From Enterococcus gallinarum NBRC 100675 (lineage in GTDB: Bacteria; Bacillota; Bacilli; Lactobacillales; Enterococcaceae): a stretch of 64,000 bases of DNA. The notes under the pieces are model-generated. The model made no database searches. It was given only the letters and a program-made list of their open reading frames with translations, and was not told the DNA's origin. The stretch is from assembly GCF_001544275.1 (NCBI RefSeq), contig NZ_BCQE01000018.1:1-64000 (forward strand), read 5' to 3'. The number at the start of each line of letters is the position of its first letter. The stretch's first letter is position 1. Positions 17,068 through 25,945 of the stretch are shown in pieces. The translations under genes were made by a program, and so were the position numbers.

Positions 17068-17699
17068 CTAAAAATACTTATGAAAAATATTACGCGTTTC
17101 TTGGATCGTACAAATCGTTACCTGGCAATCAAATTTCCCCATAAATCCTTGTAGCCCTGAACGTACACCTCGTACCTTATCTCTTAAACTTTCATAAGCG
17201 ATTTCAATTCCTTCTAGCGAAAGTTGTACTATTTTTTCACTTAACGTCACATAATGTTGCTTTTTAGAGGTTTCCATTGTTTTCTGTAATTTTTGATACT
17301 CTACCAAGTAGGAGGCCTTTAATTGTAATAACGCTTCATTAGATTGCTTGCCTTCCGATAATTTTCAACTGATTTTTCCCATTGATCCAAAAATGGTTGA
17401 ATCGTAATTGGACTGTTTAATGACGTGATTTGTGGTTCATACAAAATATTTTGAGATAAAAATGTCCCAAAATCTTCATTCAATCCTGCTTGTTCATGGA
17501 CACTCAAACTATCCATATTCACCCCATCGACTCTTAGTAATTGGATCAAACAAAATTGTTTCTTTTCTACTTGATAAACTACTAATGCATCTTTGTATAC
17601 ACCTTGTATCCTTGAATCATCCTCAAAATACCGCTGCTGATTTTTCGTTGTTCGTAGTGTCTTTTCACCAGTTGGTCCTTTTAGAAAATCAAATACCAT
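17068..17699 (-). pseudogene. TrsD-like gene split by a frameshift
   Basis: Two ORFs (17319-17699 and 17068-17307) read as one protein of about 207 aa if 5 nt (CTAAT) are removed in GCAAGCAATCTAATGAAGCG near 17338-17346. The first ends abruptly (ENYRKASN then a short false tail) and the second continues (NEALLQLKASYLVEYQKLQ). The joined product is a soluble protein at the TrsD position, just before VirB4. The 5-nt change looks like a small tandem insertion. If real, the operon lacks an intact TrsD. Confidence 0.65.
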
Positions 17700-17702
17700 T
17701 CA

Positions 17703-18098
17703 TTACACCTTCTCTTTTACTTGTTCATTCGGGCGACAATAATAAACTTTTTGTTTTTGTTGGAAGACTTTTTGTTCTTTTCGATAGTCTGAAATAGATA
17801 TGTTTGGGCGATCCGAAATCGGTTTAAATACTTTATAGCCCCACACACTAAAAAAACCAATTCCTCCCGCAAAAATATAAAGCAACAATGCCCAAATATT
17901 CGCACTTCTAAAAAGGAATACCATCAGAAGTAAACTACCAATACCTGTACTAATCGCTTGAATACTTTCTTTGACGGTAAGACCAAGTAGCAAAAGATAA
18001 TGTTCATTTACATTCGAAGGGAAAAACCAAGTTTTCCCCTTCTCTGTATCTTCATGAAGAAGTTCGAGCAAAGCATTTCTTACATCTTCTGTATTCAC
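17703..18098 (-). CDS. VirB3/TrsC/PrgI-like small membrane protein
   Basis: This 131-aa protein has two adjacent membrane segments (about 48-64 and 68-88) between a soluble N-terminus and a basic tail. VirB3/PrgI-type proteins have this size and topology, and they are encoded just upstream of VirB4 genes as here. It probably anchors VirB4 in the membrane. Confidence 0.65.
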   Translation of the reverse strand: MNTEDVRNALLELLHEDTEKGKTWFFPSNVNEHYLLLLGLTVKESIQAISTGIGSLLLMVFLFRSANIWALLLYIFAGGIGFFSVWGYKVFKPISDRPNISISDYRKEQKVFQQKQKVYYCRPNEQVKEKV

Positions 18099-18113
18099 AA
18101 TTCCATCCCTTTC

Positions 18114-18464
18114 TTATTTGAATAAGCCGTATGCCCATGGAACAATCCATACCAATGCGCCACCAATTGCTGTTACAAGAAGAACCGTTGTTAAACTTTT
18201 GGACATATTATTCTTTTCCATCGGATCATCTAAGTAAGGTAAATACTTCACCACGATTTTCGTTGCAGCGATTGCCCCAACGACCATAACTAATGCCGTT
18301 AAAATCGCTTTGATTGTATTCCCTGCTTCTACAAGTTTTGCTAGAGGATCAACCGCATAAACAAATTCTGGAATGCCAAACGTACATCCTAAACTAAAAA
18401 CAACTACTTCTAATTTCCATTTTCCTTCTTTGATGATTTTGATTCCTCTTTGTAATTTCTTCAT
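18114..18464 (-). CDS. VirB2/TrsB-like membrane subunit
   Basis: The start is placed at 18464 (MKKLQRGIKI) because GGAGTG lies just upstream and earlier in-frame ATGs fall inside the relaxase gene. The 116-aa product has three hydrophobic segments, with a polar loop (KYLPYLDDPMEKNNMSK) between the second and third. That resembles pilin-like VirB2/TrbC proteins of Gram-positive systems. It sits between the relaxase and the VirB3-like gene. Confidence 0.6.
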   Translation of the reverse strand: MKKLQRGIKIIKEGKWKLEVVVFSLGCTFGIPEFVYAVDPLAKLVEAGNTIKAILTALVMVVGAIAATKIVVKYLPYLDDPMEKNNMSKSLTTVLLVTAIGGALVWIVPWAYGLFK

Positions 18465-18489
18465 CGAATGTTTCACTCCATTTCTGCTT

Positions 18490-20514
18490 TTATCTTTTTG
18501 GTCGTTTTTGATAACGTTCCTGTAATTCTCGTTGTTGTTTATCTTTACTTTTTGTTTCTCGAATCCATCGATCCATGTTTCGTTTCTTTTGTGGTACACG
18601 TCGGCCAAGAAGTGATTGAATCTGAGCCGTCAAACGGTAAAGGATCGTTTGATCTCGGTAATGATTGAGACGATCTTCTCGTTGTCCTTGGTAACGATTA
18701 ATACGTTCCGTTCGCAATTCTTCAATATCTTGAATGAAACATTCCTTGTCTTTTGGTGCAAGGTAGCGATTCGTTTCGATCATTCTTTTTAAGTTTGCTA
18801 GAGCCAATGGCGATAATGAATCAAGATCTTGCATACAGTCTTGAATAAAGTACACACCGTGACAGTCATTCAGTTGTTTACATGCTGGAATGTTTGAAAA
18901 GTTTCCTCTCGACACTTCTAATAGTTGATTTCTCTCTTCAATTGAGTAAGGAGACAACGGTAGTCCATCAACAACCTCAATCGAACGATCTTCTACTTGG
19001 TAATACTTGAGATACGCAAGAATCATTTCACCTTGCATGGTGGTTGAATCTAAGTTGATTCCTAACTCCTTCAACTCATCGTTCACGTATTGGTTTAAAT
19101 TGGCTTTCATTGCTTCTAACTGCTCGATTTTTATCTGAAGCGTTTCTTTTTCTTCAACAGAAGTTGTTAGCTCGTTCATCTGATCCATGAGAGTTTGAAT
19201 CTTCTCTTCTAAGAAACGTGTCGTTTGAAACGGTTGGTCTTTAAAAATCTGATAATCTTTTACTTGTTCGACCAACGACTCTGTTTCAGTAAGTTGTTTA
19301 ATATCTTCTTTGCTTAATAATTCTTTTTGATCGATCGTCTCAGTCACAATTGCTTGTAATGCTTTCGACGAATAGTCCTCCGTCTGAATTTCTGGATAAT
19401 GCTTTTGACAAAACCGCACTGCTTGTTTCGTTAAAATTGATTCCGCTTGTTGGATCTTTTCTCGTTCATCTGAGATTCTCGAAAGTTGGAGACGTTGTGT
19501 TTGAATATCTTTTTTATTTCCAAATAGAAGTGAGTTCTCCCAACGTTTCAATTCATCCAAACGTTTCTCTAGGTTTTCACTGGAAACAAAAAAGCGTAGC
19601 TCTTTGGCTAACGCTCTGAGTTCCTTTTTCTCCATTGGTGAAAAAGTTTGGTTATAAAATTGTTTGGTTGGTTGTTGTTCCTGTTCAATTAGAAGTTCTT
19701 TCTTCTCTTCCAAGTCGTTCAACTTTTGAACAGATTGATTGTGTTCCCGAACCATTTGATTATGTTGAACTTGATTCGTGATAATTCCTCGTTCTTCTAA
19801 TTGTCGAGAACGAACGCCTTCATGAACCGTCGGCAATTCTTTTTTGCCAAGTTCTTTATGCGACTTCTCTGTGATTTGTTCATCAATTCCACGTTCACGC
19901 AACAATTTGTTTGTCATGTTTGCCCATTCTTTTCTTGCTTCTAATAATAATTCTTTCTTGTCCCAATCTGTCGTTTTGATTGATACGGTTTTTCGGTGAC
20001 CTTTTTCGTTGTAAACTTGTTTGCCATGTTCGTCTAAAACAGGAATCCGTTTTTGTTTATTTGAGATTTGTCCTTTTTCGTCTACTTTACGCATCGTTAA
20101 CATGATATGGGCATGTGGATTATTAGAATCGTCACGATGAATCGCAACGTCTGCGATCATTCCTTTCGACACAAACATCTTTTGAACATATTTCGTCACT
20201 AATTCTTTTTGATCCTCATTGGAAAGTTCAACAGGCAATGCAATATTCACTTCTCGACATAGTTGCGCATTAGAAGAAGTTTCAGCCAACTCCATTTTAT
20301 TCCACAAATATTCTCGATTGCTAAATTCTGAGGGGACGTAATCTGGTTTTAAAATGAATGCGTCTGGTTTTACCAAACGATGACCGTAATAGTTTTCTTT
20401 TTGGTACAACTCACTATACAATCGTTCACCACTTCGGTAAGCTGCCATCGCAATCAAACTTCGTTTTCCATTTTCTCTTTTAGCGACTTGCATTGAAAAG
20501 TGATAGATTGCCAC
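18490..20514 (-). CDS. MOBQ-family relaxase (MobA/MobL, Nes-like)
   Basis: The start is taken as GTG at 20514 (VAIYHFSMQVAKR), which has GGAGG 6 nt upstream and matches the usual family N-terminus; an ATG at 20571 would add 19 residues. The product has 674 aa. The catalytic Tyr is probably in the N-terminal AAYRSGERLY region, and the metal-binding motif is HRDDSNNPHAHIML (about 125-138). A long coiled-coil C-terminal region follows. It should nick the oriT at about 20679-20690 and lead the strand into the recipient. Length and motifs fit Nes of pSK41/pGO1. Confidence 0.9.
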   Translation of the reverse strand: MAIYHFSMQVAKRENGKRSLIAMAAYRSGERLYSELYQKENYYGHRLVKPDAFILKPDYVPSEFSNREYLWNKMELAETSSNAQLCREVNIALPVELSNEDQKELVTKYVQKMFVSKGMIADVAIHRDDSNNPHAHIMLTMRKVDEKGQISNKQKRIPVLDEHGKQVYNEKGHRKTVSIKTTDWDKKELLLEARKEWANMTNKLLRERGIDEQITEKSHKELGKKELPTVHEGVRSRQLEERGIITNQVQHNQMVREHNQSVQKLNDLEEKKELLIEQEQQPTKQFYNQTFSPMEKKELRALAKELRFFVSSENLEKRLDELKRWENSLLFGNKKDIQTQRLQLSRISDEREKIQQAESILTKQAVRFCQKHYPEIQTEDYSSKALQAIVTETIDQKELLSKEDIKQLTETESLVEQVKDYQIFKDQPFQTTRFLEEKIQTLMDQMNELTTSVEEKETLQIKIEQLEAMKANLNQYVNDELKELGINLDSTTMQGEMILAYLKYYQVEDRSIEVVDGLPLSPYSIEERNQLLEVSRGNFSNIPACKQLNDCHGVYFIQDCMQDLDSLSPLALANLKRMIETNRYLAPKDKECFIQDIEELRTERINRYQGQREDRLNHYRDQTILYRLTAQIQSLLGRRVPQKKRNMDRWIRETKSKDKQQRELQERYQKRPKR

Positions 20515-20625
20515 TTTCTCCCTCCTTCTTTTTTCATTTTTGAATTTTCTATTTAGTACAGAAACACTCATTTTTTATTTGAATTAAACATGAGCGTAGC
20601 GAATTTTTCCACACGCCTGACGACA

Positions 20626-20705
20626 CCGATGAACTTCATCGGCGTAGCACGACGAACCAAAACTCTGTTTGGTGCGTATAAGTGCGCACTAGTGATTTCC
20701 AAGGG
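20626..20705 (+). other. oriT: origin of transfer (oriT) with MOBQ nic core
   Basis: An inverted repeat ACCAAA/TTTGGT (20656-20661 and 20668-20673) is followed 5 nt later by TAAGTGCGCACT (20679-20690). From memory, the pGO1/pSK41 and RSF1010 oriTs carry TAAGTGCGCCCT at the nic site, also just 3' of an inverted repeat. A further hairpin CGATGAA-CTTCATCG lies at 20629-20643. The place, directly upstream of the relaxase, fits. By orientation the strand to the right of nic would enter first and the tra genes last. Confidence 0.8.
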
Positions 20706-20771
20706 GACCTCGATTTTCGTTTTTGTTTGAAATAGGGGAAAAATTTTGATAAAAACCGTTCATTGTTTATT

Positions 20772-21062
20772 TCATTTCCCCTCATTTCGTATTTTTTCTC
20801 CCCCTTTTTCTTTCTGAAAGCGTTGAGGAAGATTCCCTCGCACATAAGAAGAAAAAATCTTTAACACTTTTTCTGTTTCTTCTACACTCAAATGGGAAAG
20901 GTCAAAATATTTTTCTAACAAAGCGCCTTTTTGAATCAAACGATGCGTTCGTTTCTTACGTTCCATGGATTCAATCGACTGATTTTTGAGTAATTGTTGC
21001 TGGATCTTTAGCTTTTGAATCTGTTCTTCTAAAAGCAAAATATTTTCATAACGTTTTTTCAT
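20772..21062 (-). CDS. DUF3847-like relaxosome accessory protein
   Basis: This 96-aa, Lys/Arg/Glu-rich helical protein begins with a coiled coil (LLLEEQIQKLKIQQQLL). Its second half, THRLIQKGALLEKYFDLSHL, is the pattern of small proteins encoded next to MobA/MobL relaxases in Firmicutes (DUF3847). It starts 1 nt from the end of the upstream gene and precedes the oriT. It probably assists relaxase loading. Confidence 0.65.
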   Translation of the reverse strand: MKKRYENILLLEEQIQKLKIQQQLLKNQSIESMERKKRTHRLIQKGALLEKYFDLSHLSVEETEKVLKIFSSYVRGNLPQRFQKEKGGEKIRNEGK

Positions 21063-21431
21063 TTAACTAACAATCGCTTTTAGATTTTCTTTGTTTTGCT
21101 CAATTAATTCTTCTAATTCTGAGAAAAACAATTCTGATTCTTCACTGATTTCCAAAAATGAAATATCGTTTCGTTCCAAAATCGCTAACACCTGTTTCCC
21201 TAAATCCATAATTTGTTTCTTGTACAGATTTTCTCGACGTCGTTTTAATGCTTCAATCTCTGCGTCTAAGTCATGGACAGTTTTTTTGCGCGGTGTTTTC
21301 TTTTTCTTTTCTGACTCCTTCACGTTAACTGGTTCTTCTGTTATATTTTGAACTTGTGCCTGATGTTTTTCATGATCAATTGTTTGATTGTTTCGATAGA
21401 TATTCTCATGATTCGTTTCTTTTTGATTCAT
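21063..21431 (-). CDS. small basic/acidic coiled-coil protein, probable relaxosome accessory
   Basis: The 122-aa protein has a polar N-terminus, a basic stretch (KKKKTPRKKTVHDLDAEIEA) and a helical C-terminal half with LKRRRENLYKKQ, the pattern of MobC-like proteins that bind near oriT. It lies directly between the topoisomerase and the DUF3847-like gene. No specific family is recognised. Confidence 0.55.
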   Translation of the reverse strand: MNQKETNHENIYRNNQTIDHEKHQAQVQNITEEPVNVKESEKKKKTPRKKTVHDLDAEIEALKRRRENLYKKQIMDLGKQVLAILERNDISFLEISEESELFFSELEELIEQNKENLKAIVS

Positions 21432-21434
21432 TTG

Positions 21435-23630
21435 TTACTTTCCTTTCTTTGTTGATTTCTTTTTTGTTTGTGCAAATGAAACAAACTCAAGATAGCCGTT
21501 TCCGTTCTGACAAACGATCGCGTCATACGTTTTCTTTTCTTTTGTTTTAATTCCTGTGACAATAGTTTCTTTTCCTGCGATTAACTCTTGAATATTTTTC
21601 TTCGTTAACTTCTTATGTCGGAAATTATTTGTTAAAGTATAACGACAGGTTGGATAATTGGAACACCCATAAAAATCTTTTCGTTCAATCAAAACACCTT
21701 CGCACTTCGGACAAGAACCAACGTTCACTGCTTTTTGTTCTTCTGAATGTTCTTCTTGATAGGTCGTTAGATCCAATTCAGAAACAAAAGAAGGAACTTC
21801 TTCGATCAAGTGAACGAGAAACTTTTTAATGTTCGTTAAAAAGTGTTCTTGCGTTACTTCTCTTTGGCCAATTCGTTTCAGCTGCTCTTCCCATTTTGCT
21901 GTCATTTCCGCACTCGTAAACAGCTTCTCACCAGACACCGCCTGACAAAGAACCTTTCCTTTAGTCGTCATAAAAAGTTTATTCTTCCGTAATTCGATAT
22001 ACCTTTTGCTCTTTAGTGCCTCGATAATTGACGCTCGTGTGGCTTCTGTTCCGATTCCTTCCACTTCTTTTAAAATTTCTTGTTCGTTCTCATCGGCAAC
22101 AGTCTTCCCCGCAGTCTTCATAGCCGTAATCAATGTACCTTCGGTATATGGTTTAGGTGGGATTGTTTCCTTTTCTACTACGCTAATAGAAAGCGTGACT
22201 GTTTCATTAGAGACTATCTTTGGGAGTTTGGTCTGAATGACAATTTCTTCTTTCGTGTCTGTCTTTGTGTCTTCTTTTTTATGTTGAAAAATGCCTTTCC
22301 ACCCTTGAACGGTTGGCTCTTGACCTTTTGCTTGAAACAGTAACTCTCCAACAGACACTTTCACAATGGTTTCTTCATACTCATAATCCGAAAGAAACAT
22401 CGCAACCGTTGTTCGTGCGACTAAGAGATAAATATTTTGTTCCAAAGAAGATAGATTTTGAAACTGTTCATTCGTTGGCACTTGTTTCGTTAGAATGATT
22501 GCATGGTGTTCTTGTACTTTTTTATTGTTCACATATCGTTTTCTTGGTTCGAGTTGCGTCAATGGCAAGTCGACGGATAAGAAAGAACAATACTTCTCCA
22601 CATGATTCTTTAAATAATCAAATTCATTTTCTGTAATATAAGGAGTATCTGTTCTTGGATACGTTAATAGCTGCGCTTCATATAATTTCTGAACTGCTTT
22701 TAACGTGTCATTGGCACTGGCTTTAAACTGTTGATTTGCTTTTGACTGTAAACTACTTAATGAAAACAATGCCGGACTTGTAGAACGCTTTTTTTCTTTT
22801 TCGACAGATTGAACGGTCGCCTCTTGTTCGCCAATTACAACGTTTTTTTCTTTTGTAAAAGAAAAAACCTCCTCTTTCGCTTTAAAGCGCTGAGAAGGTT
22901 CTAACGTGACTTTAAAGGATTGTTCTGGGTGTAACACAGTTCCTTCCAATTCAAAGAATGGTTCTTTTTTAAATTGATCGATTTGTAATTGACGTTGATA
23001 GATCATATAGAGAGTGGGTGTTTGAACTCTCCCCAAGGAAAATGTTCCACTTACGCCTTTTTCTTGTAGCAACAAACTATACAAAGGACTTGCGTTCATT
23101 CCAACTAACCAGTCACTGATTTGTCGTGTTTGTGCTTCTTCATAATAGGGCAGATAATCTTTTCCTTCTCTTAAATGTGTAAAGCCGTCTCGAATCGCTT
23201 CTTTTTCTAAGCTATTGATCCACAAACGTTTGTAAACTTTATCTGGCGTATAAGCTTTCGCATGATGAATGATACTCCATGCAATATTTTCTCCTTCTCG
23301 GTCGCTGTCTGTTGCGATAATGATTGTGCTTGCTTTTTGTAATAATCCCGCTACAATGGTAAATTGTTTTTGTTTGTCTTCAGGCACACTAAATTGATAC
23401 CGTTCTGGAAAAATTGGCAACGTTTCTAGCGCCCATTTTTTCCATTCTTCCTTGTACTTATCTGGCGAATCTAATTCGACTAAATGTCCAAAACCAAATG
23501 TGATAAAAGTTTCGTCGTGGAAGATAGAATCTTTTACGCGAAAATAGCCGTCTTCTTTTGTATACGAAGAAAATGCTCTCGCATATGCAAGGGCTTGACT
23601 TGGCTTCTCTGCCAGAATCACAGTAATCAT
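21435..23630 (-). CDS. topoisomerase III of conjugative elements (TrsI-like)
   Basis: The start is MITVILAEKPSQALAYA at 23630, with GGGGGAG upstream; an in-frame ATG 33 nt earlier lies inside the previous small gene. The product has 731 aa. It shows the Toprim motifs (LAEKPSQA and DSDREGENIAW), the catalytic Tyr in TYPRTDTPYI (about 330), and a C-terminal C4 zinc ribbon (CPKCEG...CSNYPTC). pSK41-type elements carry such a type IA topoisomerase (TrsI) for strand handling during transfer. It is first in the mobilisation operon apart from the broken small gene upstream. Confidence 0.9.
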   Translation of the reverse strand: MITVILAEKPSQALAYARAFSSYTKEDGYFRVKDSIFHDETFITFGFGHLVELDSPDKYKEEWKKWALETLPIFPERYQFSVPEDKQKQFTIVAGLLQKASTIIIATDSDREGENIAWSIIHHAKAYTPDKVYKRLWINSLEKEAIRDGFTHLREGKDYLPYYEEAQTRQISDWLVGMNASPLYSLLLQEKGVSGTFSLGRVQTPTLYMIYQRQLQIDQFKKEPFFELEGTVLHPEQSFKVTLEPSQRFKAKEEVFSFTKEKNVVIGEQEATVQSVEKEKKRSTSPALFSLSSLQSKANQQFKASANDTLKAVQKLYEAQLLTYPRTDTPYITENEFDYLKNHVEKYCSFLSVDLPLTQLEPRKRYVNNKKVQEHHAIILTKQVPTNEQFQNLSSLEQNIYLLVARTTVAMFLSDYEYEETIVKVSVGELLFQAKGQEPTVQGWKGIFQHKKEDTKTDTKEEIVIQTKLPKIVSNETVTLSISVVEKETIPPKPYTEGTLITAMKTAGKTVADENEQEILKEVEGIGTEATRASIIEALKSKRYIELRKNKLFMTTKGKVLCQAVSGEKLFTSAEMTAKWEEQLKRIGQREVTQEHFLTNIKKFLVHLIEEVPSFVSELDLTTYQEEHSEEQKAVNVGSCPKCEGVLIERKDFYGCSNYPTCRYTLTNNFRHKKLTKKNIQELIAGKETIVTGIKTKEKKTYDAIVCQNGNGYLEFVSFAQTKKKSTKKGK

Positions 23631-23643
23631 AACAATCTCCCCC

Positions 23644-23913
23644 TTATTCATAATAAAAATCAATATGTTTAATTGTTTTTTTCCATAAATGAGTCATTAA
23701 AACTTCGTTCGCATCAGAGTGTTCAGTGGTTTCTTTTTCCCTGTCCCCCAAAATTATGCAATGATTGTGCGTAGTGTTAATCAAAATACCAATACGTGTA
23801 AATGAAAAACTGTTCAAATTCTCTTTTTCAGATATATTTAAACGATCAACATGCTACTTTATATTTTCACCGCTGGAAACTTTACATAACAGTAATATTA
23901 CTTCTAAATACAT
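23644..23913 (-). pseudogene. small gene with an in-frame amber codon
   Basis: An open frame of 90 codons starts at ATG 23913 with AGAAAGGA upstream and ends 13 nt before the topoisomerase ATG. It is interrupted only by TAG at codon 20 (23854-23856). The downstream part reads as a soluble protein (HVDRLNISEKENL, FTRIGILINTTHNHCII). Such a TAG can arise from CAG in one step. It is either a recent pseudogene or, less likely, a readthrough or short-peptide gene. The family is not recognised. Confidence 0.55.
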
Positions 23914-23966
23914 TTTTTTCCTTTCTGTATAATGTCATGCTAGTCAATAGGCTTTATTTTTGATTC

Positions 23967-24003
23967 AAAAAAATAGGAGCTTTCCTTCATCAAGAAAGCT
24001 CCT
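23967..24003 (-). terminator. terminator of the surface-protein gene
   Basis: The perfect 10-bp stem AGGAGCTTTC/GAAAGCTCCT is followed by ATTTTTTT on the minus strand, just after the stop of the 24014-24886 gene. Confidence 0.85.
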
Positions 24004-24013
24004 CATCGTTTTC

Positions 24014-24886
24014 TTATACTCGTTTTTTCCACCAAACAAAAGCTGAACCTAACGTGAGAAGACTACCTAATACCGTCATCATAACTGTTTGTTTTGTTCC
24101 TGTTTTTGGTAGAACTTTTAATTGGCCATCTGATCCTTTGACTGTAATATTTCCACTAGGTAATTGCTTCACTTCTGCCGTTATAGGCGTCAACGTCCCA
24201 TCATTTGCTTGTTTGTATGCCACACCGTCTACAACGGAAACGATTTTTTCTCCCGTATCGGTTTCAACTGGCGTAGAAGCTGTTGGAATGTGTGTCAATT
24301 CATTCACATCATTCGTTTGAATAGGAGTCATTTGTGCTCCATTTCCCGATGAATTGATCGTCCCGTCTGAATTTACTCCCACATGAGTTGTAGGTGGAGT
24401 CGTTCCTGTATGTCCAGTGTCGGTATTTTCTGAACTTGGTGGAGTTGGTTTATTGGTATCACTACTACCTGCATTACTATTCTCTGTATTTGGTGGCGTT
24501 GCTTGGCTTGGCTCACTATCGCCAGTGTTACCACTACCACCTGTTTCTAGCGGTGGGGTTGTACCTGTATCACTGCTTCCAGTTCCACTATCTCCTGGTT
24601 CTGGTGACATTGTTGTATCTGTATTGCCTCCTTCAATTCCACTATCTCCTGGTTCCGGTAGCGTTGTTATACCTGTATCACCACCTTCAGTTCCACTATC
24701 TCCTGGTTCTGGTGGAAGAACTGGATCACTTGGGGTTGTACTGTCTTCAGTAAACGGTAGAATCACTTCTTCACTTGGTGGGGTCGTAGGATTACTAGGT
24801 AAATTTTCCTCCGCAAAAGCAGTGTGAGACACACCTCCTACTAATAAAGTTGCACTAAACAAACTACTTAATATAAATTTCTTCAT
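24014..24886 (-). CDS. LPXTG surface protein, Pro/Thr/Ser-rich (PrgC-like style)
   Basis: The protein has 290 aa: a signal peptide (about 1-25), then a low-complexity stalk with repeats of PEPGDSGTEGG type, then a small folded part (EKIVSVVDGVAYKQANDGTL) and a sortase signal LPKTG with a hydrophobic tail and WWKKRV. It should be wall-anchored. Its place in a conjugative element and its Pro-rich repeats recall PrgC of pCF10, but the relationship is inferred from layout only. Confidence 0.8.
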   Translation of the reverse strand: MKKFILSSLFSATLLVGGVSHTAFAEENLPSNPTTPPSEEVILPFTEDSTTPSDPVLPPEPGDSGTEGGDTGITTLPEPGDSGIEGGNTDTTMSPEPGDSGTGSSDTGTTPPLETGGSGNTGDSEPSQATPPNTENSNAGSSDTNKPTPPSSENTDTGHTGTTPPTTHVGVNSDGTINSSGNGAQMTPIQTNDVNELTHIPTASTPVETDTGEKIVSVVDGVAYKQANDGTLTPITAEVKQLPSGNITVKGSDGQLKVLPKTGTKQTVMMTVLGSLLTLGSAFVWWKKRV

Positions 24887-24901
24887 TATTTCTCTTCTCC
24901 T

Positions 24902-25513
24902 TTACATTGATGGCATTTTTATTGAACGTTGTGGTGCTGATTGTATTTTAGGTGTTTCTTGTGATTGAGTAGGTTGCCTATTTGGTTCGTTGAGTGATAG
25001 CGATAACTTCTTCAAATGTGCATTATTCGGATCATTCATTATCTCTTTTCCAAAGGAAAGCTCAATTTTTGTGAATAACGATTTTAACTGCTTGTTTTCT
25101 TCTGAGCCAATTATTGATTTTCCGATTTGATAATCAAGCTCTCTAGCAAAGACAACTGCTTCGTCACTTCGATTGAGATCGGGAAGAAACGGTTGATATT
25201 GATTAATTTTTTGAAACAACTCTGCTTCTCGTTCACTTAGCCCTTTATATGTTTCTTGAATAGCTCGTCTTTGTTCTGTCTGGTTATCAAAATATCTATC
25301 GGTTACTTTGGGATTTCCAATTCTTAATTCTTTATACCGAGCTAGTGATTTGGAAAATTCTTTTTTATCTTGACGCAACGTACGTCTTTCTTGTAGCCCC
25401 AAACGACTAAATCGTTTCACCTTTTTCAGCTGTTCTTGACGTCGATTGATACTGACAGACAATATATTGATCTTTGATTTCAAAGAATTCATGATAAAAT
25501 CATAGTAGGTCAA
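24902..25513 (-). CDS. soluble coiled-coil protein of the element
   Basis: The start is TTG at 25513, which has a near-perfect AGAGGAGG 7 nt upstream; the first ATG is seven codons later. The product has 203 aa and is basic in the first half (RRQEQLKKVKRFSRLGLQER) with helical stretches and a Pro/Gln/Ser-rich tail. It is 15 nt upstream of the LPXTG gene, so the two are co-transcribed. The function is not recognised. Confidence 0.6.
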   Translation of the reverse strand: MTYYDFIMNSLKSKINILSVSINRRQEQLKKVKRFSRLGLQERRTLRQDKKEFSKSLARYKELRIGNPKVTDRYFDNQTEQRRAIQETYKGLSEREAELFQKINQYQPFLPDLNRSDEAVVFARELDYQIGKSIIGSEENKQLKSLFTKIELSFGKEIMNDPNNAHLKKLSLSLNEPNRQPTQSQETPKIQSAPQRSIKMPSM

Positions 25514-25740
25514 TACACGTCCTCCTCTCTTTCTAAAAATTGCGTTTTATCAAAAAATAACCTCGAAATCGCGTTATCCGAGACTTTAAAAACATTTTTG
25601 ACTGATTCTTCATCGATCACTTAAAACGCCTGAAATCGCAAAATACAGCTTATTTCCATAAATCAATGAACAGAACTAACAACTAATTCCTCTGCCGTAT
25701 AACAAGCACAACAAGAAAACATCCCGATTCACTTCCATTT
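25510..25740 (-). pseudogene. degenerate small plasmid gene
   Basis: Pieces from two frames read MEVNRDVFLLCLLYG... stop, LYFAISGVLSD, then EESVKNVFKVSDNAISRLFF up to a TGA that overlaps the TTG start of the next gene. One stop codon and one frameshift (near 25617) interrupt it. The pieces look coding, but the family is not recognised. Confidence 0.35.
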
Positions 25741-25746
25741 ATAAAT

Positions 25747-25785
25747 AAAAGACAGTACACCCATACATGAGTTGTGCTGTCTTTT
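25747..25785. terminator. bidirectional hairpin
   Basis: The stem AAAAGACAG/CTGTCTTTT is extended by ACAC/GTG. It has T-runs on both strands and lies between the adhesin and coiled-coil operons. Confidence 0.65.
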
Positions 25786-25902
25786 ACAGAAGAATAAGCA
25801 GTAAGGAGCTTTCCCCCTTTTAATATTTGGATTATTATAAGTAATCCAATAACCAACTCTCATACTCTTACTTGATTATCCAAATCGTCTGAAAAAATTT
25901 AA

Positions 25903-25937
25903 CCAAAAACAAGCGGCTAGTTGTCTAACCGCTTGTT
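25903..25937 (-). terminator. terminator of the adhesin gene
   Basis: The stem AACAAGCGG/CCGCTTGTT on the minus strand, with TTTTGG after it, begins 9 nt after the adhesin stop codon. Confidence 0.75.
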
Positions 25938-25945
25938 CGTTCATT

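Noticed and set aside
24394-24827. Two long plus-strand frames over the Pro/Thr-rich LPXTG gene
   Set aside because: They are low-complexity shadows of the repeats in the minus-strand gene; no start context.
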